From the NCBI GenBank assembly GCA_036261625.1, contig DATAKL010000058.1, positions 62,001-126,000 on the forward strand: DNA of 64,000 nt. Reading direction: 5' to 3'. Shown one piece after another: positions 23,518 through 33,000 of this stretch (position 1 is the stretch's first letter; every line of letters begins with the position of its first letter). Made by a program: the position numbers and the translations under genes. Source of the stretch: JAAXKN01 sp036261625. Lineage in GTDB: Bacteria; Bacteroidota; Ignavibacteria; Ignavibacteriales; SURF-24. A model generated the notes under the pieces. The model searched no databases and was not told the origin of the DNA. It saw nothing but the letters and a program-made list of their open reading frames with translations.

Positions 23518-23718
23518 ATGGAAAGTGAAATTGATAAAAAGATCAGAGAATTGACAGATACATATGTAAGAGTAATGGAATCTTATAGATTTATTAACAT
23601 GATACGAAAGGACTGTAAATTAACCCCTATATTAGCGTCTGAAGAAGCTCAGTCCTTAAAAAATCAAATAAAAGATCTCTTATTTGAAAGGCATATAGGG
23701 AGAAGGCTGGACGGATGA
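23518..23718 (+). CDS. Small helical hypothetical protein
   Basis: 66 aa, with GAGGGA upstream. Predominantly helical and charged. Its stop overlaps the ATG of the next small gene (ATGA at 23715). Confidence 0.45.
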   Translation: MESEIDKKIRELTDTYVRVMESYRFINMIRKDCKLTPILASEEAQSLKNQIKDLLFERHIGRRLDG

Positions 23719-23867
23719 ATACCCTACCACTAAGACGTGCCAAGAATAAGGTTAAGTACTATTACAGCAAGGTAATGTACTTTTTCGGCTTCTGCCCCTG
23801 GTGCTGGAGTTTTATTGTAAGGACCAGGAACGGGAAGCCTGTTTGCAGGAACCAGTGTAAGTATTAA
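23715..23867 (+). CDS. Tiny four-cysteine protein
   Basis: 50 aa. A basic N-terminus (LRRAKNKVKYYY) is followed by FCPWCW and, 19 residues on, VCRNQC: a compact four-cysteine zinc-knuckle layout. The ATGA overlap upstream and a four-base gap downstream support translation. The function is unknown. Confidence 0.5.
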   Translation: MNTLPLRRAKNKVKYYYSKVMYFFGFCPWCWSFIVRTRNGKPVCRNQCKY

Positions 23868-23871
23868 GGCC

Positions 23872-24117
23872 ATGCCAGAGATAAATGTAAACGCATATAA
23901 CACTAAAGCCGATGCAGCTGCTGAGGCAGTAGGACGCAGCGTGAGAAAGTATCTGAACTGCCTGCTGAATCAGGCAATTAAGGACAACTACACGAAGGCA
24001 ACCGAGGATGAGTTAATCGAGAACGGGCTCATATTCGCTTTGGGGATGCTGAAGGAAGATTATGAAAAGGGCAAAAACATAGTTGACGAAGCTAAAAGAA
24101 TAATAAACGGGGAGTAA
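23872..24117 (+). CDS. Small hypothetical protein
   Basis: 81 aa, helical after a short N-terminal strand (KADAAAEAVGRSVRKYLNCLL). No motif recognised. It sits four bases after the four-cysteine gene. Confidence 0.45.
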   Translation: MPEINVNAYNTKADAAAEAVGRSVRKYLNCLLNQAIKDNYTKATEDELIENGLIFALGMLKEDYEKGKNIVDEAKRIINGE

Positions 24118-24121
24118 GAAA

Positions 24122-24433
24122 ATGGGGAACTCATCCATTGGAGATAAAAAGAAGATGATAGTTCTATACACAAGATCCGAAGGGGAAAGGTACTCCATGC
24201 TGAGGACCAAACAGAGAGGCCGGAAGCTTATTAAATTCCTTAAAAGGCCAAAATCGGGAATATTCAGCTTTTTACTTCCAAACGGCTACTATTGGCATAG
24301 AGGGTGCAGGGAAGAGATCCCGGACGGTCATCATGGGAAATGGAGAAAAGAACCTTATAAGCATATACTTCGGTATCTCACAGATCCGGACTACAAGAAG
24401 AAAATTGATGCAATGTACGAATATAATCAATAG
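24122..24433 (+). CDS. Hypothetical basic protein
   Basis: 103 aa. Strongly basic middle (KQRGRKLIKFLKRPKSG) and a His/Gly-rich segment (YYWHRGCREEIPDGHHGKW). No family is recognised; nucleic-acid binding is possible from the charge alone. Confidence 0.45.
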   Translation: MGNSSIGDKKKMIVLYTRSEGERYSMLRTKQRGRKLIKFLKRPKSGIFSFLLPNGYYWHRGCREEIPDGHHGKWRKEPYKHILRYLTDPDYKKKIDAMYEYNQ

Positions 24434-24444
24434 GAGATAGCTGG

Positions 24445-24813
24445 ATGATTCAAGAAGGCAAGGGAAAGGTCCTATTTGTTGACGACGAAAAATTTCCGGA
24501 ATGGTTTAACCTTCCGAGGGACACGCACCACGCAAGAACCTATCAGCAGGCAGTAGCCATGTGGAGCAGCGGAAACTATAATGTTCTTTACCTGGACTAT
24601 GACCTTAATGACGGGATGAACGGGGCCGATCTTCTGAATTGCCTATGTACAAAAAAGGTGCCCGAAAAGGTTTACTGTATATCAATTAACCAGACCGGCG
24701 GGATTAACAGCCTTAAAACCGTATGTGAAATAGGCTGGAAAGTCCCGTTTGAGGATATAGGCCGGAAAATGATGTTTGAGAGATTCACAATTTTAGACGG
24801 TCAGGGAGGTTAA
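24445..24813 (+). CDS. Receiver-like (cREC) domain protein
   Basis: 122 aa with AGGAGA upstream. The start VLFVDDEKFP has the paired aspartates of a response-regulator receiver (residues 13-14). LYLDYDLNDGMNGADLL has the phospho-acceptor position, and VYCISINQTGG follows. The wording YLDYDL-NDG is typical of the cyclic-phosphate-processing receiver subfamily rather than of two-component regulators, and no output domain or kinase is present. Its role in the phage is unknown. Confidence 0.6.
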   Translation: MIQEGKGKVLFVDDEKFPEWFNLPRDTHHARTYQQAVAMWSSGNYNVLYLDYDLNDGMNGADLLNCLCTKKVPEKVYCISINQTGGINSLKTVCEIGWKVPFEDIGRKMMFERFTILDGQGG

Positions 24814-24815
24814 TT

Positions 24816-25100
24816 ATGATCTACGAAGGCAAAGAACACGTTTTATTTGAGGAAGATGTTATACTTAACGACCTGGTAACAAAGTTCTACATCATTGAGG
24901 ACGAGATAACGCGCAAAAGAATGCCGAGGGGGCCAAAGACCTACATTCAGATGTTCAAGGACCGCTATAAGGTGGAACTTTCCGAGGAAGAGTTCACAGA
25001 GCTTAAGGACTACGCACTTAACGAATACATTACAGACATACCATCCCAGATTCAAGTCGATTTCCAATCAGGCAGGATAACAAGGCTGCGGGACCTCTAA
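24816..25100 (+). CDS. Hypothetical acidic protein
   Basis: 94 aa following the receiver-like gene by two bases, with GGGAGG as SD. It is acidic with alternating strands and helices and no motif recognised. It is the last gene before the regulatory element and the portal gene. Confidence 0.45.
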   Translation: MIYEGKEHVLFEEDVILNDLVTKFYIIEDEITRKRMPRGPKTYIQMFKDRYKVELSEEEFTELKDYALNEYITDIPSQIQVDFQSGRITRLRDL

Positions 25101-25103
25101 ATT

Positions 25104-25126
25104 ATTGTAAAATATAAGGCTATATG
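25104..25126 (+). promoter_or_regulatory. Putative late regulatory element upstream of portal
   Basis: ATTGTAAAATATAAGGC followed by TATATG lies 72 bases before the portal ATG. A near-identical element at 48062-48084 is 71 bases before the protease/scaffold ATG. The centre ATATA-AGGC-TATAT is an inverted repeat. Shared sequence and spacing before two morphogenesis genes suggest a late promoter or leader hairpin. Confidence 0.55.
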
Positions 25127-25175
25127 TTACAAAAGCGGAATATATATTTCGCTTAAAAAGCATTAAAGGATAACC

Positions 25176-26954
25176 ATGTTCGCAACACTAGATCCCGAGG
25201 AAAACAGCAGCAACAATGTGGAAAAGCCGGAAGAACTTACGCCAAACGACATAATAGAGAAAATATCGGCTAATCCGGCCTACCAGGAACAGTTTGCACG
25301 CCTTAAGGAGAGTCAGCTTGTCAACAATGAAATAGCGCAGGAGATCTACGGCATACTGCAGGAGATAGACAACCAGCTCTACGACACCGCGGGAGGCCAC
25401 AAATACATAAACTGGGAAACAGACCCCATCCCCTACGGCGTGCTCAGGCGTGCCGGGGAAAGCGAAGTGGCAAGGCTAATAAAGAACAAACGCAGGCTGG
25501 ACTTTATGCAGTACGCCAGCCCACCGGCACAGACCGGAGGCGTGGAAAGGGGCGTTAAGCTTGTTTTCACAAACCCCCTGTACCAGCCGAGCAAGGAGGA
25601 AAAGGCCCTGTTATCTGAGTGGGAAACAAAGATCTTCAGCCAGATATTTTTCCCACCCAACGAGACTAAGCCCAACTTTGGCAAGTTCATTGGTGCTGCC
25701 TACGAGGATTTCTTCGACCTGGACGACATAACGCTGGAAACGAGGGTAAACGGCCTTGGGGACCCGGTGGCAATCCACCTTCAGGACCCGATCATATACA
25801 AGCCGATCATTAAGCCCAGAAAGTACGACACCGCCATTTATCGCGACGACGTGACGGAACTCCTTAATAACTACGAGAAACTCTACGGGGAACCCGCATT
25901 TACGGAGAGCATGCAACAGGATGATCCGGACTATCTTCTTGTATATCAGAACCAGCTTTTTGCAGCCGTAACACGCGACAGGGTGAGGAAACACCATTTC
26001 TTTGTAAGAAGTGACTTCAGGCGAACACAAAGGGGCTACAGCATAGTTGAGCAGGCGGTAAGGCTTACCACCTGGATTATGAACGGGATAAGGATGAATG
26101 CCGGCAACTTCTCAACGAAATTGCCCGAGGGATTCTTTGCCTTTACCGGGGGTGTGGCTCCCATGCAGCTGGAGAAACTAAAGAAAATAATGTACGCCTA
26201 TCAGACGGGGGCATCGAATCAGAACCGCATGCCGATGATAAGTCTCCACGGAGTAGGAAACGAGAAGCCTGATGCCAAGTGGGTGGGAGTAAGGAATACC
26301 AACCGTGAAATGGAGTACCACCAGTTTATGACTCTTCTTTTCTCCATTTATTGCCAGCTATCCGGTACCGACCCGAGAGAAGTAAGCCTGGGGGATTACG
26401 GGGATGCTATAGGTAAAAGGAGCCTTTTCGACGAACCATCGGACGGACTTGTTAAGGAGAGCAAGGACCAGGGGGCAAAAACATTCCTCACGCACCTTGC
26501 GGACAGCCTGAACGAAGGGGACCGCTACAACCGCAACATATTCCAGAGACTGACCAAGCTTGACGTTAAGATGAAATTCCTGGGCTTTGAGGTTGAGGAC
26601 AGACAGAAAAAGCTTGAAATACAGACAAAGGAACTGTCCACAACAAAAAGCATTAACGACCTTCTGGCAGAGCAGGACGTTCCGAAACAGACGCTAATGC
26701 TTAACGACATTAATGTTTACGACCTGAAGGGCATATCTAACCAGCAACTGTTTCAGGTGCTTACATTGAAAAACCAACAGACGATGCAGCAACAGGCGCA
26801 GCCCCCAATGGGAAGTGATCCGGCAGCACAAGGGCCGCAGGGCGAAGAGGAAGCTCCCGGGGCAGGGCAGCTCACGGACAAAGATAAACAACTGATCAGT
26901 AAATATAAAGACTCAGCCCAAATGGATGAGGAACTTCAAGGGGAGTTAGAGTAA
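25176..26954 (+). CDS. Portal protein
   Basis: 592 aa. Size, position (after terminase, before the MuF protein) and segment types fit a phage portal: an alpha/beta wing region, a conserved segment with RRTQRGYSIVEQAVRLT, a central long helix, and a Gln/Pro/Gly-rich C-terminal tail (residues about 535-570). The portal is the dodecameric ring through which DNA enters and leaves the head. No exact subfamily is claimed. The first gene behind the putative late element at 25104. Confidence 0.75.
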   Translation: MFATLDPEENSSNNVEKPEELTPNDIIEKISANPAYQEQFARLKESQLVNNEIAQEIYGILQEIDNQLYDTAGGHKYINWETDPIPYGVLRRAGESEVARLIKNKRRLDFMQYASPPAQTGGVERGVKLVFTNPLYQPSKEEKALLSEWETKIFSQIFFPPNETKPNFGKFIGAAYEDFFDLDDITLETRVNGLGDPVAIHLQDPIIYKPIIKPRKYDTAIYRDDVTELLNNYEKLYGEPAFTESMQQDDPDYLLVYQNQLFAAVTRDRVRKHHFFVRSDFRRTQRGYSIVEQAVRLTTWIMNGIRMNAGNFSTKLPEGFFAFTGGVAPMQLEKLKKIMYAYQTGASNQNRMPMISLHGVGNEKPDAKWVGVRNTNREMEYHQFMTLLFSIYCQLSGTDPREVSLGDYGDAIGKRSLFDEPSDGLVKESKDQGAKTFLTHLADSLNEGDRYNRNIFQRLTKLDVKMKFLGFEVEDRQKKLEIQTKELSTTKSINDLLAEQDVPKQTLMLNDINVYDLKGISNQQLFQVLTLKNQQTMQQQAQPPMGSDPAAQGPQGEEEAPGAGQLTDKDKQLISKYKDSAQMDEELQGELE

Positions 26955-26955
26955 A

Positions 26956-27423
26956 ATGCCACAACAGGAAATAACCTCAATGGGGGCGCATACAGACGTG
27001 CTTCTTGTGCTGATATTCATATTAGCCACCGCCTTAATCGGCACAATTGTTTTCATCTTCAAAGTAATGTGGAGCAGGCAGAAGCAGGCCTCCGCTACTT
27101 TGGACGAACACCAGGAATCTATTACAAAGATCACCGAAAGAATTGATGTAATGGGGAAAGACGTTGAAACCGCCTTAAAAAAGTCCGAGGAAATTGAGAA
27201 AAACTACATCAAAAAGTTTGACGAACTGAGGCTGGGGATGGAAAAGCTTGGCTCCAGCCTGAATAAGGTATTTTCCGAGGGCATAACAGACTTAAAGCTG
27301 ACCATAGAGAAAAATAAAACCGAGAATGAAAAGTATTTCCTGAGCAAGGAAGAGTATGAGAAGATGCAGGGCAAGTTTGAGAAGATTATTGACAAACTGA
27401 CCGAGCGTGTAAATGAAAATTAA
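26956..27423 (+). CDS. Membrane-anchored coiled-coil protein
   Basis: 155 aa. Residues 14-36 (VLLVLIFILATALIGTIVFIF) form a membrane helix, followed by about 110 residues of charged heptad-rich coiled coil (ESITKITERIDVMGKDVETAL onward). It sits between portal and MuF genes. This layout could suit a spanin-like, holin-related or inner-membrane phage protein; the sequence does not decide. Confidence 0.5.
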   Translation: MPQQEITSMGAHTDVLLVLIFILATALIGTIVFIFKVMWSRQKQASATLDEHQESITKITERIDVMGKDVETALKKSEEIEKNYIKKFDELRLGMEKLGSSLNKVFSEGITDLKLTIEKNKTENEKYFLSKEEYEKMQGKFEKIIDKLTERVNEN

Positions 27424-27670
27424 ACTCCCCTGGATGCCGGAAATTGAGCTGAAGGACATGCAGCCCAATATAACTTATAACAATTGCACCTTCGGAACAC
27501 CTTATTTAATTCAAACTCAGCAGGCACAAAAGCCGATTGCTGCCGAATTGCCTGAAGATGAGGTAACACAACAGGTAGTAGACTATGTTCACAAGAAAAC
27601 AGGCTTCAACCGTGAAATGATCGAGCGGGTGCTGGATTGTGCAAACGACTACCTAAACGGGGGGGAATGA
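27413..27670 (+). CDS. Small hypothetical protein
   Basis: 85 aa, overlapping the preceding gene by 11 bases and the following by 4. A beta-rich, Gln/Pro-containing N-terminus is followed by a helical C-terminal part (DEVTQQVVDYVHKKTGFNREM). No family is recognised. Confidence 0.45.
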   Translation: MKIKLPWMPEIELKDMQPNITYNNCTFGTPYLIQTQQAQKPIAAELPEDEVTQQVVDYVHKKTGFNREMIERVLDCANDYLNGGE

Positions 27671-29754
27671 GTAAAATGCCGTTACTGAGGACCATAGACG
27701 GGAAAATTCATCACCTGAAGGAGTTGGACTTTATCGAGCGCCAGATTGCAGGAGTATTCAGCCCCGAGAAGTTCTACGAGGATATGAAGGGATTTCTGCA
27801 GGAAGAGCGTCTTAGTGGAAAGAACTACTATTACATATATGAAATGGATAAGCTGGATAACTGGATTAAAGAGTACTTCTACGGGAAAATTCCCGAGGCT
27901 AATACGTGGCTCATCCGGGCCTATGTGATCGGGAGGCTCCTGGAAGAATCGGACCGTGAGGCTATAATACTGAAGATGCCGGAGCTTGCAGGGATGCCTA
28001 AATCTATTATTGAGGCTGCCAAAGAGTTCCGTCTTACAAAGACCGAGGTCCAGGCCTTGACGCAGGCCATTGAAACGGCAGGCCTTAACATAACGAACAC
28101 AACACAGGACACGATAATAAAGGTGCGGCAGGCAATGGCTGAGGCTATTCAGCAGCATGAAGGCTGGACGGGGGTTGAGCGGAGGCTTCAGGAAATGACA
28201 TTTGAGGACACGGGGGAATTAAATAGGAGCTGGAAAAGGGTTGCAATAACCGAAACCAACACGGCTTTTAATAACGCTTACCTCTGCGCCATGAAAGAAG
28301 GCGAGTGGGTACGCGGTATCAGCATGCCGGATGCCTGCCCGAACTGCTACAGGGATATTCATAATAAGGTCTATCAGGTAATTAAAACGCCACCCATGCC
28401 TTACACAGATACTAATGCAAAGGACTATGAGGCAATTTCTAAGATATGGGAAACTAAGGTATGGGCGGGAAAAACGAACATAGGGCGGAGATCTGGACTA
28501 AGGAAAAGGATAGATAAAGAGGCCGGTAACACCGAGGGCAACTTGACGGAACGCGCTCATCACGAAAAGGCCATGCCAGCAATCCCATACCACCCGCACT
28601 GTTTTTCAGGGGACACGGAAATATATACACATCAGGGCTGGCAAAGGTTTGATGAACTTCAGAAAGGCATTGAGGTTGCAACTCTTAACATGGAGACACG
28701 GGAAATAGAGTTCCAGCAACCAATAGCATACATTGACAAGATGTATAAAGGTAGAATGATAAGATTTTACAACAAGCTACAGGGTATTGAAGCTACCGAA
28801 GGCCATGACATGCTTATTGCAAGAAGGAACAGAAATAAGGCAGCCAAAGAGAAAACAGTTTTGATGAAAACCCCGGCAAATATGCTTCACGGGGAATATA
28901 TGTTTTATCAGAAAGCCGAGTACAGCAAGAAGGAAGAAAGCGTTAAAATAGGCAGATATGAGTTTAAGGAAAGCTTATTTGCCCGCCTTATGGGTTATTA
29001 TCTATCTGAAGGAAGCTGCAAAAGCAAAAAATACGGCTGGGAAGTGAAGATAAGCCAGAATAAGGAAGAATCCAAAGCGCAAATGCTTATTGGTCTTTAT
29101 GATCTGCAGGAGGAATACGGGATAAATTTAAGGCACCCAGAGGGCTCCATTCAGTTTAACGACAGGGATATTTGCTCTTATTTGAAAAAATTCAATAACC
29201 AGCCCGAAAGGTTTATACCTGAAGAGGTTAAAAACTTATCCCGTGAAGGCCTCAGAATATTTCTAGATGCTTACATTCTGGGCGACGGGACAATAAAAAG
29301 AAATAAAAAATTAAAAGGTCAGAAAACCGAAACGTTTTCCAGGACTATATTTACTTCCAGTAAAAAACTGGCGGATGATTTAGCCGGAATAATTCTGAAG
29401 GCGGGGTATGCGGTTTCCTATTCTTTAGCTGAGACAAAAGGGAAGGTACAGGAATTCCGCAATGGCACATATACGATAAATCACGATACCTGGATAATTA
29501 CCCTGAAAAACTCTGAATATGTCCATCTAAGTAATATACAGACGAGAGATTATGAAGGGAAGGTATATTGTGTAGAAGTGCCTAATGGTACAATCTTAGT
29601 TAGACAAAAAAACTTTGTTGTATGGACTGGAAACTGCCGCTGCCGCTGGATAAAGTTCAACCCAAAGTTTGAGTGGATTGACGAGGAAGGGAGGCTGAGG
29701 CTTGCTATTGAAGATCCTGAGAAGCATAAGGCATTTTTAGAAAACTTAGAATAA
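27667..29754 (+). CDS. MuF/SPP1 gp7-like head morphogenesis protein containing an intein
   Basis: 695 aa precursor from ATG 27667 (GGGGGGA SD). The host protein (about 350 aa after splicing) is a MuF-type minor head protein: helical N-terminus, RVAITETNTAFNNAY, DACPNC and the conserved H-C-R-C-R ending. The H|CRCRW motif is interrupted after PYHPH (residue 311) by a 345-aa intein, residues 312-656. Splicing would join PYHPH to CRCRW. MuF proteins act at the portal vertex during head assembly and may enter the virion. The extein tail after the intein is short (about 39 residues). Confidence 0.85.
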   Translation: MSKMPLLRTIDGKIHHLKELDFIERQIAGVFSPEKFYEDMKGFLQEERLSGKNYYYIYEMDKLDNWIKEYFYGKIPEANTWLIRAYVIGRLLEESDREAIILKMPELAGMPKSIIEAAKEFRLTKTEVQALTQAIETAGLNITNTTQDTIIKVRQAMAEAIQQHEGWTGVERRLQEMTFEDTGELNRSWKRVAITETNTAFNNAYLCAMKEGEWVRGISMPDACPNCYRDIHNKVYQVIKTPPMPYTDTNAKDYEAISKIWETKVWAGKTNIGRRSGLRKRIDKEAGNTEGNLTERAHHEKAMPAIPYHPHCFSGDTEIYTHQGWQRFDELQKGIEVATLNMETREIEFQQPIAYIDKMYKGRMIRFYNKLQGIEATEGHDMLIARRNRNKAAKEKTVLMKTPANMLHGEYMFYQKAEYSKKEESVKIGRYEFKESLFARLMGYYLSEGSCKSKKYGWEVKISQNKEESKAQMLIGLYDLQEEYGINLRHPEGSIQFNDRDICSYLKKFNNQPERFIPEEVKNLSREGLRIFLDAYILGDGTIKRNKKLKGQKTETFSRTIFTSSKKLADDLAGIILKAGYAVSYSLAETKGKVQEFRNGTYTINHDTWIITLKNSEYVHLSNIQTRDYEGKVYCVEVPNGTILVRQKNFVVWTGNCRCRWIKFNPKFEWIDEEGRLRLAIEDPEKHKAFLENLE
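28600..29634 (+). other. Class 1 intein with LAGLIDADG endonuclease, in the MuF gene
   Basis: 345 aa. Block A starts CFSGDTEIYT (Cys1); block B has TEGH (host residues 377-380). The endonuclease motifs are LMGYYLSEG (about 442-449) and LDAYILGDG (about 532-541). Blocks F/G read VYCVEVPNGTILV ... VVWTGN, followed by the +1 residue Cys. The penultimate residue is Gly instead of the usual His, a known variant. It is inserted in the conserved H-C-R-C motif of the MuF protein. Self-splicing and homing activity are inferred from intact motifs. Confidence 0.88.
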
Positions 29755-29770
29755 ACCTATAGGTTGATAA

Positions 29771-30073
29771 ATGGCAAATGTAATAAGAGCTGGACAAAAC
29801 GGGTACAGGATATTTCTCTGCCCCGCATGCAAACATAGAATAGCACTTCCTACCTACGCAACCCAGGGACCGGGGCCCAAATGGGAATTTAACGGGGACT
29901 TTGAAAAGCCCACCTTTGCCCCAAGCATACTTACGAGGTGGAACGAAGGGGAGGAACAAAAACCTAAAGTTTGCCATTCATTCATAAGAAACGGTATGAT
30001 TGAATTCCTTCCTGACTGTACGCATGAGTTGGCAGGAAAAACCGTTCCTTTAGAGCCCATAGGTGAGGAATGA
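29771..30073 (+). CDS. DUF6527-like protein
   Basis: 100 aa. The block order LCPACKH, W-x-F-N-G-D, KPTFAPSIL, KVCHSFIRNGMIEFLPDCTHELAGKTVPL matches the DUF6527 family ('ammonia monooxygenase' in old annotations). Two cysteines (CPAC) and the CHSF/DCTH motifs may form a metal or catalytic site. The family is common as a stand-alone phage gene. Relatives occur in bacterial ubiquitin-like conjugation operons, to my knowledge. It overlaps the next gene by 4 bases. Confidence 0.7.
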   Translation: MANVIRAGQNGYRIFLCPACKHRIALPTYATQGPGPKWEFNGDFEKPTFAPSILTRWNEGEEQKPKVCHSFIRNGMIEFLPDCTHELAGKTVPLEPIGEE

Positions 30074-33000
30074 AATATCTGATAAAAGAGCCCGACTTCA
30101 CGGGGGGATTTATTTATAAATCTATTGAGAACCTTCACATTGTTACAAGGGACGGTGAAGGAAACCTCATTAAATCCATACCGGTTAACCTGATCAGGAA
30201 AGGCCTTTCAACCGACAAAGGGACCATAACTGGCTTTGATAATGACAAGGTATATCTTCTTAGCGGCAACCTTCCCGTATCTGCAGACAGATACCTGTTT
30301 AATTCCTACCTGATGAAGAAGGCGCTTGAAGAGGAAGAAAAGAAGATGAGTAAGGGGCTCCTAGGGATATTCAAAAAGCCGAAAGTGGAAGCCCCCACCA
30401 GTGGCCCGGCATGGAACCGTAAGGGAGGGGAGAAGCCGGGGCATAAGTACATATCGAGAAAGCCGAACAAGACAGGAGACGGATATATCTATCTTTATGA
30501 GCTCCCAAACGGAAACAGGGAGTGGCGGGACCGTGAGGGGAACACTGTAAATGAAAAAGAGCATGAAAGCTATTCTGATTTTAAGGAAGGGGAATATATT
30601 GAGCACGAAGGGAGGCAGGGCAAAATAATTGAGGCCAGCGACAATATTTATGCAATAGACTTCGGGGATAAAAAAGTCCTTCTGCATAAAGAACAGCACA
30701 TGCAGAAGCTTCAGCGCGACCTGAACCTGAAGGAAGGGGATGAAATTGAGGTCCACGGAGTAAAAGGCAGGGTTAAGGAAGTAGGCAACACAATCGCCTT
30801 AGTGGAAAGCCCAGAGGGGAACTTCTTCTATAAGCTGAGCAGCCCAATTAAAAGAGTGCCGAAGCTGGACGGCATAAAGACCGAGCGTGAGCGTGAGATA
30901 AAGATAATGGAGGGTGAGCCTGACGGGGACACAGAAAAGCTAAAAACGGATTATCAGAACATGGGAGCCTGGCACTTGTGGAAAGAAGAAAATGAGGCCG
31001 GGGGCTACAATAGGAAAAACGACCTCCGTTATGAAAAAAGAATTGAAAGCCCATTCGGAGAGCTTCGGGTTTCAAAGACTTTTGACCCCATAAGCAGAAA
31101 AGAAGCCATAAACGTAAACGGGACAGATAACCCGACGTTCTTCTATGGCGGGAAAACCTACCAGATAAGCAACCTTTCAGACGGGGGGATGCAGCTAAGA
31201 AATGAATTCGGGGAAACGGGTTATAAGTCCTTTGATGAAATGGACAAAGAGCTGGAGCCCAAGATAAACCTGATTGAACGCCAGGCAGATGAAGGGGAAA
31301 AAAGAAGCCTCCGCTTCACCTGGGACAGGGCGACGGGGAAAATTAAGGCTGAGAGGGTTTCCAGGGATAAGGAAGATAATCCGGATAGGCAACTTGAATC
31401 TATTAAAGAAGCCGTAAGGCAGAAAGCCGAGGACGATAAATCGCGCTGGCGGAAGGTTAAGGAAACAGGCCCTGTGCAGAGTGATGAGGAAAAGGCCAGA
31501 ATTGAAGAAGAAAACGCCCAGAACCGTGAGAAGATAAAAGAAGCCCTGGGAAGCCCAGAGTACGCGGACTTCGCCCATATAATGACAGAAATGGGCTACA
31601 GCGTAACGGCTAACCCTTTAATTGCTACAAAAGAGGTACAGTTTAATAATCAGAAGTACAAGCTGAAGGCCGAATTTAGCTACAAGGATAAAACCCACAC
31701 TTCCGGCGTATTTGACGGACCTTACAAGCAGGTGCAGCTGGGGGCAGATAAGTTTGATATTTACGACATTTCCGGGGGAGTAATAACCTACGTTGACAGC
31801 GCGGGAAGCCTGCAGAAGGTAACAAAAGATGAACTGGAAAGCATAAACGGAAAGGGCTTATTTACTCCGACCGGAAGCTTTACGGGTAAGATCGGGAAAC
31901 CTACAAAGATCATTATGCCAGACAACACGCAGCGTAATGCCAACTTTGCAATTATGAGTTTAGACGACATAAAGGCAAGCCACAATGAGAAAACATTTCT
32001 ACCCACAGAAAGTTATCCACAGGAAGAAGGCCGCTCAGTTAACGACAGAGACTATGAGCACGACGAAAACGCGCAGACGTTTGTTAGAAGAATTGCCCAG
32101 AACTGGGACAGCAGGACCATTAACAGCAGCAAGGAAGCGGGACAAAACATCATAGTAACAAAAGACGGGTTTGTTGTTTCCGGCAATAATAGGACTATGA
32201 GCGCTAAGCTTGCTGCTGAAGAAAATCCGGAGAAATGGGCACAGTACCAGCAGGATCTAAAGGCGGAAATAGAGGACTACGGATTTAGCCCCGCGGACTT
32301 AGAAGGGATGAAAAACCCCGTCCTTGTTAAAATTGACCACGACATTCCGGAGTTATCCAAAGCCGAGCTGGGTAAGTACAACCAGGACACGACAAAGGGG
32401 AAAGACTTTGTACAAAAGGGCATGGAGTACTCCGACATACTGAAGAAGAGCCCCCAGGTAATGAATAGCCTGATCGGTATTGTAAACGGAGTTGAGAACT
32501 TCACCGATATTTACCGGAGTGCCAGGAACCAGGCTGACGTAATGAAGCTCCTTACGGATTCCGGAATTGTACTGCCGCAGAAACTTCCAGACTATTTTAA
32601 CCAGAAGGCCGGGACACTGACCGAACAGGGGAAAGAGCTCTTTGAAACCGTCCTTATCAGCAGCGTCCTTGATCAGGAGGCCTTATCTGTAAGCCAGACA
32701 GACGGAGTAAAAAGCCTGACGGGGAACCTGAAGGAAAGTATATCTTCCTTATCCAAGAATATGGCGCTGCAGAACGGGTATAGCTTAAAAGACAGGGTGA
32801 ATAATGCCGTTAACCTTCAGAGCCGGTATGCAAGGACGGCAGAGCTGAAAGGAACAGATTTTAACACTTTCCTGAGGCAAATGGATATGTTTGATAACCC
32901 CCCGTCAAAAGAGGACGTAGCTATAAACATTTTATCCAAGAAAGGCCCCAGAATACTTAACGCTGCAATAAAAAGCTACAACGATACAGCTGAGATCGAG

